Shown: positions 37,254 to 50,035 of the stretch, one piece after another
How the letters are laid out: every line of letters begins with the position of its first letter
Numbering within the stretch: the stretch's first letter is position 1
Assembly: GCA_030765045.1 (NCBI GenBank)
Contig: CM060962.1
Location: 162,630,899-162,694,898 of the forward strand
Source: Tenodera sinensis
Taxonomy: Eukaryota; Arthropoda; Insecta; Mantodea; Mantidae
DNA length: 64,000 bases
Direction of reading: 5' to 3'
Notes under the pieces: generated by a model
Seen by the model: the letters and a program-made list of their open reading frames with translations, nothing else
What the model was told of the DNA's origin: nothing
Database searches by the model: none
Program-made: the position numbers and the translations under genes

Positions 37254-40200
37254 TGCCTGATGTTTCTTCTTGGCTGTTCCTATTCTACCTCATCTACTTA
37301 ATTTGCATGACTTATACCCGTATTTATGCCACCTTAAATATCAATGGTATACGCAGTACTGCTAAACAACAACTTCTCAATAATTTCATTTTCAGCCATG
37401 ATATTGACATCCTACTCCTGCAAGAGGTGAACACCGATAATTTAAACTTCCTTGGTCCTCAGTATAACTACATTTGTAATGTAGGCATTGACAATAGGGG
37501 CACAGCAATAATATACAGATCGACTTTGAGAATTACCCATCATGAGGAACATCCTAGAGGACGCATTTTAGCTATGGCAATAGACAATGACATCTTAGTG
37601 GTGAATGTGTACTTGCCATCCGGCTCCAATAAACGACGAGACCGTGAATCTCTCATTGCAGATGATATGGCATATTTCCTTCGTCGCAGCTATAATTACT
37701 TGTTGCTGGGTGGTGACTTTAACTGCGTGTTACATGCCAAGGACCAACGAGGAACTTATAATCCGTCGCCCGCACTACAGCGCCTGTCTTCGGAATTGCA
37801 GTTAACTGACACTTGGGAATATCTACATGGAAATGAAGTTCGCTACACTTACTGTCGTGCTACCTCCGCTTCACGAATTGATAGGATTTATGTTAATGGC
37901 CTTCATCGAACCAACATCCGAAATGTCTTTGTTGTACCTGTCACAATAAGCGACCATCATGCCGTAATTGTGAAGATGACAGCATCCACTCCTTTGCCCA
38001 TCCTTGGTAGAAGCTACTGGAAATTAAATAATGCTCTATTATATTATGAGGACGTACAACAACAGTTTCGTGAAACTTGGGAAAGCCTTAACGTACGAGC
38101 GTCCAGGACTCGCTACCAGGAGCTTCAACAGTGCCTTTTGATTTATGAACCAGCGATACAGTCCTTCTTCAAATGTGTTGGTAAGGCTAAGGCTGCCGAA
38201 CGAGCTAATAGCCAACACTATTATTACGCCCTGTTACATGATTTAACTAATCAGCAGAGTACCGGCAATGACGTCAGTGGCAGGATAACTGCGATAAAAT
38301 TAAAAATTCGTAAAATTCAGGAGTCCATTTTAGATGATATACGGGTGCGTTCTCGTGCCCTCTCTATTACCGATGATGAGCGTGCTGCTTTGTACCATGT
38401 AGCTTCGGAGAAGAAACGACACCAACGTAAATTCATATGTAATATTTCTACTACCAATGCTACTCTCCTACGCACTACGCCTGAAATTCTCCGAGGGGCA
38501 GAGGAACACTTCCGACAGCAATACGGTGAACATCCTACTCTTGATTCCTCAAAAAGAGTACTTTATGAGGCTATCAATAAAACTGTGAATCCTACTGATA
38601 AGGATGAATTGGACGCACCTGTCACCATGGATGAACTTCGGGATGTGAGTTTTAAAGCCAGCAACAATTCTGCACCACGACCAGATGGTATTAGCTATAC
38701 TTTTTACAAAGTATTTTGGACGATCATTAAAGACCGTCTGCTGCAACTGATGAATGCCACTTTTGCCATGAGCGACCACTTGTCAGGGTTTAATGAAGGA
38801 ATTGTAATTTTAATTCCAAAATGTATAAAACCACACCATTTTAACAGCTTTAGGCCGATAACACTACTGAATACTGATTTTAAAATGTTTACAAAGATTT
38901 TAGCCAACAGATTGCGTAAAGTACAGCCAGCCTTGATTGGACCGGAACAAACTTGTAGACTTCAAGACAGGAAAATCTCGCACAATTTGATACAATTAAG
39001 GGATGCTGTGGTATATCTCGAGGAACATCCTGAGGAAGAGGCGGCCTTGTTGTCATTGGACCTCGAGAGAGCATTCGACAATATTGACCATAATTACATT
39101 TTTGGTGTCTTGCAGCACATGGGTATTTCTGATCGTATCCTGCAAACCATTAAAATAGTGTACAAGTCTGCATACTCCAGAATCCATATAAATGGATATT
39201 TTACTAGGCCAATTCCCATTTTGAGTGGTGTAGGACAAGGTTGCCCATTATCCATGTTATTGTTTACAGTTTGCAGCGAACCTCTGGTGCGATTGATGAA
39301 GAAACACTTATTTTCACCTACAGTGCCGACAAGACTGCTCACCATAAAGACTTATGCCGATGACATGACTCTGCTACTCCGCTACCATCATCAAGTTTTC
39401 CTACTTCCTCACATATTACAGTTTCATGAACAGGCATCTTGTGCGAGGATTAACTATCAGAAGTCCTCCTTGATACCTTTTGGGACCTGGCCTCGGACGT
39501 TAACTGTGGATGATGTTCCCATTAAAGATCACGTCACTATTCTAGGCCTCCGAATCACCACGAACGTCACAGAAATGGTCAACTTAAATTGGACATCTTT
39601 ACTCAATCGCATCCGTTACTCCCTACAGCGCAACTTGAGTAGAAGACTCAACATTCTCCAGAGAGTTTGGTTTGTTAACCTCATGGGATTATCCAAGATT
39701 TGGTATTTGGGCCAAATTCTGCCCATCCCGTTAGAGATTTCCCAGCGCATCGAGCTGGCAGTGTCATATTATCTGTGGAATGGACATGTATATAAAGTGG
39801 CAGAATCTCAGCTGTGGCGTCCCATCATGAATGGAGGCCTAGGACTCATTAAGGTTTCCGAAAAATGTTCAGCACTGTTAATTAGAACTTCCTTACAGAT
39901 GGGATAATTCAAGGACAACAAACAACTTCACTCCAGCACTGGAACATTAATGAACCATGCCATTTATCGCCGGATGGTGAAATGTATTACCGCTTTACCT
40001 GCGAATTTCGTCTCGGGGGATCCAATTTCTACTACAAAAGATCCTCTACCGTCATCTGCTGTTACGACTTCCTTCTACTCCCACAATAGAGGGAAAATAT
40101 CCCAATATTCCTTGGAAGAATATCTGGAGAGTTTTTCGCTACGCTGATATCCCGACGGACTGGAAGGCCTCTGCCTACAAGATGCTCAATGCCATAGTAC

Positions 40201-40584
40201 CCACAGCAGAAAAACAATATCGCCACAACATATGCAATTCACCGTATTGTTCTCGATGCCACGACCTTGTCACCCTTCAACACCGTCTTACAACGTGCAT
40301 TCCCGAAACTTGGCATTGGATACAACAAAATCCGCTGCATTACCAGGGCAGATAACCCTAATACCTTTCGCAGGGCGATCCTGCAGCTAGATATCCAGGT
40401 GAAACAACACGTCTTTGCCCAAATATGGCTTATTATGAGCTATATCCACTATATGTTGCAGGATCCATCTCCTAGTGACCGTGGCCTTGAGAGATTTTTA
40501 ACGGAACATAGGACGCGCCTCAAAATGAAAAAACGTGACTTTCTCTTGATGCTACACCCTAACATAGATGTCCTTTCTGTGTAA
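37253..40584 (+). pseudogene. LINE ORF2: APE endonuclease and reverse transcriptase
   Basis: The open part is 884 codons (37253-39907). The endonuclease at residues 25-240 keeps NING (29-32), QEV with Glu58, GGDFN (153-157) and SDHH (233-236), all residues expected for DNA nicking. The reverse transcriptase spans about 455-780, with FRPITLLN, LDLERAFD (Asp603), GQGCPLS and YADD (701-704), so the catalytic aspartates are present. The stop at 39905 interrupts the same frame that resumes to 40147. A frameshift then leads to a segment with C-x3-C-x2-C and an H-x4-C pair (near 40228-40300), the usual C-terminal knuckle, and on to 40584. Translation would be coupled to ORF1 through TAATG. The breaks in the tail probably make this copy inactive in cis. 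Confidence 0.9.
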
Positions 40585-40817
40585 AGGATTGTGCCAGCTG
40601 GATGGAGGTGTCACCATCTCGGAAGTGTCATCGTCCAGTTGCCAGATGAAACCAAATGGAGGACCAGCAAAGGTAACTGACATCATGCAATGAACAGTAA
40701 TGTGCTTTACCAAGTGAAAGACCGTTACCAAAATGCAGCAATGGTTTAGTATTGTACACCCGATTGTAATTTCAATGTATTGTTTCTTTTATCTAATTTA
40801 AATAAATAGAAAAAAAA

Positions 40818-41880
40818 GATAATGTGAGCAACGTGGTAAAAATGAGCAAGGGCAATGAATTGTTGGAATCGCTTCTAACTTAAACACTGCAAAGCTACTG
40901 GCTAAAGCCTTGGTATAACAAACATCTCATGGAAAGTAAATTAAATACTGAAAGAATGAAATCGTGATCAGCAGCACAAGTCTTATGGTTACTATACAGT
41001 TAGTCTTGCTGTGGACACAAGCTGGTGTTGTCAACGAGTTGTCTGTGCCTCACCAAACACTAACATCACATCAATGTCTATCATGGCAGCAAATGATCAC
41101 TACAATAAAATGTGAACGTCAATAAAATAATTCTTATTTCTTTCACAAACAAACTAAGCAATTGCACTCTTAGATCCGGTCACGCAGCTCACCTATACTT
41201 CTCAGAGGTCAGAAGATAGTGTCGCTGATGCAATAGAACTACGGATGAGCCTACAGTTACTTAATGGGTATTCTGACAAGGTAAATCTTTTTAAACGGGG
41301 AAAGAATCTCTGAATACATATATCTTGCCAGCAAATGTATCTCACCCACCTACAGTACTAACGATAGCATCTGTTCATCTCAATGAAGAACTCCATGGCC
41401 AATTGGACGGACTTGTATCGGAAATATTGGCTGCAGGTCCTGTCAGATTACAAGAGTTTCGAGAAAATGCCAGAACTTTGGGCAAGGTATATACGTAGTC
41501 TAGTCAAGATATAAACGTAGTCTAGCAGTTAGTTTATTAGTTAGTGCGTGATGAGCATAGAAACAGCAAATATCGAACTTATACTGAAAAATAAAACGTT
41601 TTCTGTAGAAATTTGGGCTTATAGAAGATTATAATGGCCCTAAAAAGAATATAACCTATTAAAGAAAAAAATTCTCCATAGAATAATGAGTTCAAACTTG
41701 AAATTTATAACAACTGAATATTTACACCATACTATTAGGAACCTGGCAACAACGCAAGAGTAGAAAAGGACGAAGCAAACGGCAAAAGGTATGCGCTACA
41801 TAGAGACAGATTTACCCCATTTAACTCCATACTGCCATCTAAGGGTGAGACAACCTATAGGTATGCATTACTATGTCAGG
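40818..41880. other. No recognised feature
   Basis: AT-rich flank of the retrotransposon, without a recognisable gene. Confidence 0.4.
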
Positions 41881-41881
41881 C

Positions 41882-42115
41882 GCCCGCATTTGAGAGGTCT
41901 CGCTCTGAACTTGAGCTTTTCATTGTTTTCCCTGGTCGGTAGGGGATGCTGCGTAGTTTCTCACCTACCACAATTTACTTTCCATAATTTCCCTTTCATT
42001 CCGCTTCCTTCTCATGTTGTATGCTTCTTCTATGTTTCCTGGTGTATAGCAGTGCCAAAACAGATGGCGCAGATGCTTCCTCATAGGAAAAGTATTCCTT
42101 GTAGACGCTGAAGGG
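41882..42115 (+). repeat. SINE family A copy (headless)
   Basis: Shares with 965-1260 the block order CTCACCTACCA, TTTCCATAATTTCCCTTTC, TTCC-TCTCAT, TGCTTC, then GTGCCAAAACAGATGGCGCA. The tRNA head is not recognisable. The 106-codon frame here is spurious. Confidence 0.5.
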
Positions 42116-43660
42116 CTAGTTGGTTGATGTTTGTTCTTTGCTCTCTCTCTCTGGGGCAGATCTTCGAGCCAGGAACTGTTAGGGAGTCCCAAGCGTCTCT
42201 GTGTTTCCTTTATGATATCCCCTCCACAATACGCTATACCTACACCTATTGTCTGAGCCATGAGTAACAGTTTCTTCTTTTAAGCAAATGAATTAAAACA
42301 TTCTATGGTTGAGATACATTGTTTGCAGATTTACGTAGAAATAGTGTACTAAACCATTTGTTAAAGATATCGTATTTTATTTTTTTGGTCGGATTTAATA
42401 GTGTTGTAGAATTTTAAACTGTTTCTGAAAACCGAATACATACACTTCTCCCCCAATACAAGTCTTTTATTTGCATAATTTATTAAAAGTACACAGAAGG
42501 ATGTGGAACATATAAAAGAGATACACCTTATCTTCACCTACGGATTGATCCACTTGCCACCCAGCTCCGTGCTTCATGAAATGATGTTCGAAACGAATTT
42601 GCTTTTGAATTTCTTCTTCCTCTCTCCTCACTCTGATGTATATTGTCCCTCTCTATTCACAGCACTTCCCGCATAGCAAGGTAACGCAAAAAAGGGGATC
42701 TTTAATAAGCTTTTTTGTTGGGGAGAAGGCTTTTTTTTAGTGTATTTGCCATGTATCATAACATATGAGGTCACTTTTTCCTCATTCGTTGCATATGTTG
42801 TGCTGTTTTCGCAGCCTTTATTGGAGAGACGCCCAAACTTTTTCACATTTCATTAATTACCTTTGGTGATTGATCGCTGGCCATATGCACAGTTTAACAA
42901 AATTAGACTAATGTATAATTTTATGGAATGACAAAATTGGGTTTACTTAATGGTTTTAAATACAGCGATATTTTATATTACATATTGGTTCAAGCTTTGC
43001 ACTATGATCTAAAAGGGCATTCAACTACTCAACTCACCTAATGAGAAGTTTGAAACTGGTGTTTGAACTTAATCGGTTGTTGATATCTAGTTATTGCTTT
43101 CTCTTCAAATCAGCGAAAACTGGAAATTTGCTCTCGCAGAGCAAAAAATCCAGCAAGTGCGTGAGCACGAATAAACCAGCTTATATCTGCATGGTAATTT
43201 ATGCCACCGTATTTACTGTCCATTTGATCTAGAAAAGCGCCACAACTGGGGTGAGTTGAGGATGAAGTTCATTTTATTGATGTTGTGACAGTCTGAATCA
43301 CATTGCGGGTATAACTGCTGCTATACTGGGTGCACCGTTAGTAGTTACACTGCACAGTTCCATGCTTTCCAGTTTTTACTACCTCATGAACTGAGCAATC
43401 GTTTGTGGTTCCATTCATACTTTTCGACTCTATAATTATTCTATAAATATTGTAAAGCCCATTTCTACATCCCAAGCAAACACCTATAGCTACACAATAC
43501 ACTGAAGATGCCAAGCATAATACTCGTAAGAGATAAACGTAGCTAATATAATTGAAATATAATTGCATTTGTGACTAAAATAATTAGAAAAATATGACCT
43601 AAACCCCAAAAATATAATCTAAAACTTAAAAAGAAAGAGAGAAATGAAAATCATATTTAC
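42116..43660. other. No recognised gene
   Basis: 1.5 kb AT-rich sequence. Small frames on both strands show no domain. Confidence 0.4.
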
Positions 43661-43664
43661 TTTC

Positions 43665-43667
<3 letters not shown>

Positions 43668-43695
<28 letters not shown>
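43668..43695 (+). repeat. Poly(A) run
   Basis: About 27 A after TTACTTTCATTT. It could be a retroposon tail, but no upstream element was recognised. Confidence 0.6.
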
Positions 43696-43699
43696 CGTT

Positions 43700-45735
43700 T
43701 TTATTGCAGATAAAGAAGTTCTTCCTATGGTGTTATTAGATAAGCCACTCCTTTGCTCCTTGCCGCCGCTCCTATGTAAGTTGTAGGTTAAACACGGAGG
43801 GGTATACCTCGCGCACGGCGACCAACTCCGATCTGTTGTAGCTGCCACTCCCCAGGAGGCAGGAAAGAAGTGAGGGAACCACAGTGTGCCAAAAGGTAGC
43901 AGCTAGACAGGCCACAGAGACACGTGTAAGTTCCTAACAAATGCTGAGATCTCTTCATCCCGGCGCCAGGCCCCGCCGAGCAGCCAACACCCATCGCGGG
44001 TGTGGTGTCGCACAGGCTACCCGCATACGCCCGCTTCTAAGAGAAGACTGTCCCTTGACGCGATGAGACGGTTGCACTGGGCAGTCGAATTTTCAGCGGG
44101 CTCAGCAGCATGTGCTAAAGGAAAGTTACCTTTCCCTTCTATTCAACCTGACGTTTGCCCCGCCTGTGAATATATAGGACAGGGCCTTTCGAGGCTACGG
44201 AGTCTAAGGGGTCAGCAACGCGTCAGTTAGCACGGAGGCCGCCGGCACCGGGTCAACATCAGGCCAATATTGTCGCAAGGGCTCAGTCTACCCCGAGAGC
44301 CAATAATTAGAAGGGCGATGCATATCCAGCGAGAAGCATATGCGCCGTTTCCTTGGCCACTCACTTGAGTCAACGGGCAGCATAATATCAACGCTGCCAT
44401 GAATGTATTCGTTGTCATTAGACCTTCGACTACCAGAGGGATTTCACGTGAGCTTCATCAATTCGCTGGCATGTAAAATGACATGGCAAACCTGCAACAA
44501 GATCAACAAACTAAGCAATTTTAGCCAGATGAAGGAAAGGACAGTTTAATGGGATAATATCTGCTTCCGTATGTTCTGTGAGTTATAGGCAAGTCAGAAA
44601 TTTTGTTTGAAAGCAAGCATAAATGTTGCATTATCGTGAGTTGCATTAGCCCCACTTTTTATATGTTTAAATGAATACAGCAAAGTCCAAATTATTCAGA
44701 ATTTGTTATTCTGTTTATATGCCGGAAATACCAAGCCTTGGTTTGTCATAATTGCACAGTCGTATTAGATGTCCATTATATAACTTAGGGGTGGTTCAGA
44801 TTTTCCCCTCATATAATACCTCTTTATATTATTATTCTTGTTATATACATATAGATTCCTTTCCATAAATTATTTTTGTTAATAAAGTGGAATGTTATCA
44901 TAATCCTTTATATTGTTTATAACAAAACCGGTTCACTGCCAGACAGGATCCTTCCCCGTTTTGTCTGGTACACCTTAGTTGTCATGTGGAGAAGGTTGAA
45001 CAAGATGAAATACAGTCACAATAGTTTAAAATAGTATAATATTGATCAGTACCATGTAAAGATCCTGCGGAACCACTTCACCCTCATTTTTAATCACCAG
45101 CCTACGTTCATATGCGCCGTAGCAGTGCGTACGAGCATGCGAAAAAAGCAAAGCTGTACTAGCACAGCGCAGTAACCCCTCAGTCTACATTTTCTGTAGA
45201 GGTGCACTGTGTGGCAGCATGCAGTTTCACATGGTCAGACCCGAAGGATATTCGATTGTCAGCAAGGAGTGTTTTATACTTGGGGATGCTTCTTTCTCCA
45301 TAACATGACGTCATGGGAGCATACCTGAAATAAACGAAATCATTGGCACAATGTTCTGGATTATTTTTATGGTATTCTGTTTCCTTACCACAACAAATGT
45401 TAGCAAGATTTCACTATGTTGTACTCGTATATAGAGCATTTCTTTCAAGCACACGATGTAATTTTTCGCTAACCCTGTCAGCTAATTTGCCCTATGCACT
45501 CAGTAACTCACTTTCAGTTACCTTAACAATGTTTAATGCACCACACAATTGCATGCCCACAGTTTCAGGTCTAGTGATGATATGATAAAGAAATTGATTT
45601 TATATAAGTCAAGCCTTTTGGCATGGTGGATGAAAAAATGCGCGTGCATTTTTTATTGAAGGTGAATCAATTTCGTCAAAATTGTGGAATAGTAATTTGC
45701 AACATCAAACCAAGTTCCTAATGTGTTACAACTGG
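43700..45735. other. GC-richer block at 43780-44450, rest featureless
   Basis: The first 700 bases are distinctly GC-richer than the surroundings and carry several short frames on both strands without recognisable motifs. It may be an unidentified repeat or a non-coding exon. The remaining 1.3 kb is AT-rich and empty. Confidence 0.4.
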
Positions 45736-45773
45736 CTGAGGGCAAAAGGACAGTGATGGTGTCTATTCTATTC

Positions 45774-45872
45774 ACCTCTGAACTCGAAGCCGAGCCTTAA
45801 CAAAAGCTGTCCTGGCTTTTCCAATGAATTGGTCCAACTCAGGGTAGTTCACTCGAACCTCTTCAGCCATTT
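45774..45872 (-). pseudogene. hAT-like transposase scrap
   Basis: The minus strand encodes about 32 residues (YPELDQFIGKARTAFVKARL..). They resemble the LD-FI-K-K--F-KAP-R segment of insect hAT-like proteins that carry the BED finger of the 24.7-kb relic. Only this short match remains before a stop. The assignment rests on one motif and is tentative. Confidence 0.35.
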
Positions 45873-46292
45873 TATGTAGGGACTGTACAAGACAAGTTAC
45901 ATACATCTATTGGGATACATAATCTGAAGACAGTTTGCTGCTTTTAGCGTGGGAGAAGCAGCATCTGCTGGGAAGACAAACACATTCATTCTGCTTTACC
46001 TGACCGCAATAATGCACTGGCTGCAAAAGCGATGGTATTGTTCACCTTAACTCGCAGATATGTTTCTCCAGATGGGCATGTTTAAGAGTACCAACAATAA
46101 CATTTTCCACATATCTACCACCTATTTCTGTGGTGTCATCCGTGGAGACCCACATTTCGTTATTGCCGACGCTACTTCATATTTTCTTCACTGTACCGTC
46201 GTAACAAGAAGATGGTTCTTTCGTAACCTGAATTTCGAGGGATAGAGTAAGTTGTGCACGTCTAACTGTTTGAAAGAGATAACACTACTTTA

Positions 46293-46622
46293 TACCAGGT
46301 GGCCCACTAAAGCCGGCCACACCGAAAGTAGACAACCCTTCATGCGTTAAACAAGTTGCCGAACCCCACGGCGCAAGCCAGGGCAGTGGCGTTTCTGTCT
46401 TTCAGTAGACGTGCAGCGAGAGGTAGTTGGACTAGCGTGTGGTGATATACAGAATAACAGTACGAACAGCCGAAAAGGTCTCACCTTACTTACAGGATCT
46501 TCATTTTCCAGGGAATAAACTCACTCCTGTATACGGTGCTGTTGTCTGACATATGAATTGCAGATTGTAAAGTGCAAGCATGAGGGCACGTAATGCTTCA
46601 TTGGCATTTCTTCGTTTCTTAT
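46293..46622 (-). repeat. Repeat family F, left copy of an inverted pair
   Basis: Starts TACCAGGTGGCCCACTAAAG and ends near TTCTTCGTTTCTTA. The reverse complement of 48062-48401 matches it throughout, including AACTCACTCCTGT, TGTAAAG, AATGCTTCATTG and the TGCGTTAAA block. The same end block (AAGTAGATAACCCTTCGTGC) occurs at 62.63-62.85 and 62.86-63.24 kb. It looks like the terminal part of an uncharacterised transposable element. Confidence 0.65.
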
Positions 46623-46639
46623 GAATGCAATTGTGGTAT

Positions 46640-47130
46640 GTTATTGTTATTATTTTTATTATTGTTATTATTACTGTTATTATCATTATCATTATCACTA
46701 TCACTATCACTATCACTATCACTATCACTATCACTATCACTATCACTATCACTATCACTGTCACTGTCACTGTCACTGTCACTGTCACTGTCACTGTCAC
46801 TGTCACTGTCACTGTCACTGTCACTGTCACTGTCACTGTCACTGCCACTGCCACTGCCACTGCCACTGCCACTGGCACTGCCACTGCCACTGCGATTGCC
46901 ACTGCGATTGCCACTGCCATTGCCACTGCCATTGCCACTGCCATTGCCACTGCCATTGCCACTGTCATTGCCACTGCCATTGCCACTGTCATCGCCATTG
47001 CCATCGCCATCGCCATTGCCATCGGCATTGCCATTGCCATCGCCATCGCCATCGCCATCGCCATCGCCATCGCCATCGCCATCGCCATCGTCATTGCCAT
47101 TGTCATTGTCATTATCATTATTGTTGTTAT
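46640..47130. repeat. Hexanucleotide array with graded unit change
   Basis: About 75 six-base units whose sequence changes stepwise from left to right: ATTATC, then ACTATC (about 46697-46758), ACTGTC (to about 46840), ACTGCC (to about 46890), a higher-order ATTGCCACTGCC alternation, ATCGCC (to about 47090), then back to ATTGTC and ATTATC. Each step is a single-base change. Long frames on both strands (SL, HC, TV/AI or MA repeats) are products of the array and not genes. Confidence 0.95.
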
Positions 47131-47149
47131 TCTCCAGAGTGCGCTCTGC

Positions 47150-48060
47150 AGAGTAAATCTAAACGTCAAAGCGATCAGATCTGCGTTGTAAGCTGAAGAG
47201 AAACAGAAGATAAAGCACACTAGTGCATCTGTAGTTAGCCTTTTCTATGCAAACAGTCTTATGGAAGCTTTGCTTTCTACTCTTTAGTTTCACTCAACGC
47301 GATTTAAAGGTTTTTACTAGGAGCTGCGTATGTATCTAGATTTATTTCTAACTGATGAGGTTTGCTTTTGCACACATACATATTATCTTGTGCCCCCCAA
47401 AGAGGCACTGGACATTTTGGTAGCGTAGAATGCACATAGGAACACGCTTGGGTCTCCCTGATACAGACCGCGTATTCATTCTAGAGCAGTGACCTTGATC
47501 CAGAAACCAGTTAGCGGGCCTGGATATAACCCTCTCTCTCCTGTGGTCAGCGAACTTACGTGTCGTGTTACTTGATGGGATACGCAGGTGAATCATCTGT
47601 TCTTGAGTACAACTCACTGCAAGGTATTGTCCCATGGATGTTAGTGTGGATATGTTGAATTAATTTTGTGATAATCTCTCCTTTATTTCCAAAGTTAAAA
47701 TGGAAACCCTTCATAGTCAGATTCGTACCGTGGTTGCTAATGATTGTGAATACATAAATAAATAGGCCAAGCATAAATATAGCTACTCTACGGAGCTTTT
47801 TAAATAAAACAATTTAAAATACAATTCCACAAATTGCAAGGAAGATTTGTTGCAGCCCCAAGCGTCTCACACAGTGGTGTTCGCATAACTGTGCACGAAG
47901 AATAAGCACACGAGGAAAGAGCATCATTTGGGACTCCTAGGAAACATTACACACAACGTCTTGACAAAAGAACTGGAAGTGGCGAAATAAGAATGTGTAA
48001 CTAATAACATCTATAATAACAACAACTAATAATACGTAATAAACAAATACAGCAATAACT
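47150..48060. other. Interior between the two family F copies
   Basis: About 900 bases without a recognised gene. If the two F copies are the ends of one element, this plus the hexanucleotide array would be its interior, but no transposase was seen. Confidence 0.4.
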
Positions 48061-48061
48061 T

Positions 48062-48401
48062 TAATAAGAAACGAAGAAGTGACAATGAAGCATTGTGTGC
48101 CGTCATGCTTTCTCTTTACAATTCCTAATTCAAATGTTAGAGAATAGTAGCATACACAGGAGTGAGTTTATTCCCTGGTAAACAAAGATCCTGTAAGTAG
48201 AATGGGACTTTCTCGGTTGTTTGTACTGTTATTGTCTATTATCTTGAAGTACACACGCTGGTTCAATTGCTTCTCACTTCACGTCCTGCTAAGAAGCAGC
48301 AACGCCACTGACCTCTCTTCAGCCGTGAACTTCTGCAACTCTTTTAACGCACGAAGAGTTATCTACTTACGGTGGGGCCAGCTCTAGAGGGTCACCTGGT
48401 A
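48062..48401 (+). repeat. Repeat family F, right copy
   Basis: Reverse-complement partner of 46293-46622, ending ..GTCACCTGGTA. Arm identity is moderate, roughly 75-80% by eye. No target duplication was found next to either outer end. Confidence 0.65.
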
Positions 48402-49430
48402 GATGATCACCGGGAAAGATTTTCCACCTCTGGTATTGGCATTTTGAAGAAACTCTCGCAGGGGAGAAATGAATGGTTGAAGCCACACGGGAGGAGATGA
48501 AACGTTATGAATGTTAGGAAGGTGGAAATGTTTAACTTTAATCCGCCATTTGTCATGACAGATTGGTTAAAACCATTTAGATCACCGACCTGGTTGGCTC
48601 TGGCATCGGAAATTGAACCAGAAACCTCCGAATGCGTTTACACATTCCACGCTGCAACATTCCACTGGGTATCCTAAACATTAAGTAAAAACGAAACAGT
48701 ATTCGAACTAGAATCATAGAGCTTTACGTAAAACGTCCATTTATGGTGGCCTGGAAATAACTGGAGTCACAACTTACTTTGCACTATATCTTCTTTCCTC
48801 TTTTGGTTGTTATGTGTTTTTTGCTATGGGAGGCTATATGTGATATATTAGCGAGTAAAGCATTTTCATTCTGCAAATAAAACAATTAAGTGCAACTGGG
48901 CAAAAAACAATGTTTTTGTTACAATATCGCGTAGCAGTGCTACATCCCTCTCAAAATCTCATAAAAATGTACTTTTGAAATATCAGGTTACTCTGAGCTG
49001 TCTATGTGAAACATCAAATGTAACCGGGAATATCCAGAAGGGCAATATCGGAGAGAACAGTTTATTTGAATTTATTGCTGTCACAGAGAGGAGCAGTGCC
49101 GTTTCTCCGTACCGGAGTTAATAACAATGAAAAACACAGAAAAGAATAACAGGAACACTTAAGTTAGTATACTATACGTACGTTAACTCTTTCATGGCAT
49201 TTGGAGTGTTATTTTGGGGCAATTCAGTAGAAAGTAAACGAATACTCCTTATGCAAAAAAAGGCATAAAACTCATTTCCAGTACCCATAACAGACATGCT
49301 TGCAAACATGCTCGTATTTATTCTCGATGTTAAAATTCATTGTGTGCAATCCAGCCACATTTATAACAAACAATTAAATTCATGAGATAAACACTAGACA
49401 AAAGGGTAACATACATAATGCCAGTACACA
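48402..49430. other. Mostly featureless; tRNA-like SINE head at 48592-48670 (minus)
   Basis: On the minus strand 48592-48670 reads as a tRNA-like head with B box GGTTCAATTTCC, close to SINE family B at 4.3 kb. The rest is AT-rich and empty. Confidence 0.45.
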
Positions 49431-49434
49431 ACCT

Positions 49435-50035
49435 TCTTGCTTCCGGAAAGGTGTGTATAGTGAAAATATAAAATTAGTTAATGCTCTTCCTAATGATCTT
49501 AAGGGTAAAGTAAACGATTTCAATGCTTTTAACATTTCTGCTAAAGAATACCTAGGCTCAAAATTTGCACAAGATTCTCTGAATCACAAATTATCCTGGT
49601 AACACCTATGTAACTCTGCAAGCAGTAGCTAGCTGTTTTAATGACAACCCATTGCCAAATGCCTTTGATGCCTGCACAAAAGCTATTAAGTGTCTGTGTA
49701 TTGAAAATCTGAAAATAGATGCTGCGCATTGCAAATCACGATGAGATGTACAAGCTGTAAAAGCTTAGCTTAGTTTAAAACGTTCAAGCAGTACAATTTA
49801 TATGCAGCCAACTTGTATTTGTAAATACATATTATGTCGGTCTTTCGCTGCAGGAAAGTATTTGATTTTCTTTCTGTACATAATTACAATTATTTTTAAT
49901 CCTCATATTGTCTGTACATACGTAATATGTCTTCTTATATTCAATATTCAAATTCAATGTTTATGTATATATGCAGCTAAAATATACACTTCATTGACGT
50001 ATTCAATGTTAACAGGTCTTTATGACTACTAGTGA
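49435..50035 (+). pseudogene. LINE 3' end (tail of reverse transcriptase ORF)
   Basis: Plus-strand translation near 49445-49560 gives KGVYSENIKLVNALPNDLKG followed by FNAFNISAKEYLGSKF. This matches the pattern found at the C terminus of many insect LINE ORF2 proteins (GV-Y-GIK--N-LP---K, then FK--L--YL). Stops follow, then about 450 bases of AT-rich 3' tail. It is a strongly 5'-truncated copy. Confidence 0.45.

Larger units (their letters stand above)
35880..40817 (+). mobile_element. Two-ORF non-LTR retrotransposon, nearly full length
   Basis: Order: probable 5' UTR, ORF1, ORF2 (endonuclease, reverse transcriptase, C-terminal CCHC), 3' UTR with AATAAA at 40801 and a short A run at 40810-40817. 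The ORFs overlap as TAATG. A single in-frame stop and one frameshift break ORF2 after the reverse transcriptase. The copy is young enough that 884 codons are still open. The overall design and motifs fit the LINE groups with an APE-type endonuclease; placement close to L1/Tx1-like or R1-like clades is unsettled. No target duplication was identified. Confidence 0.85.

Noticed and set aside
46501..47220. Four overlapping frames of about 190-240 codons (LS, HC, TV/AI and MA repeats)
   Set aside because: A hexanucleotide array is open in several frames at once; not evidence of coding. The non-repeat ends come from repeat F.
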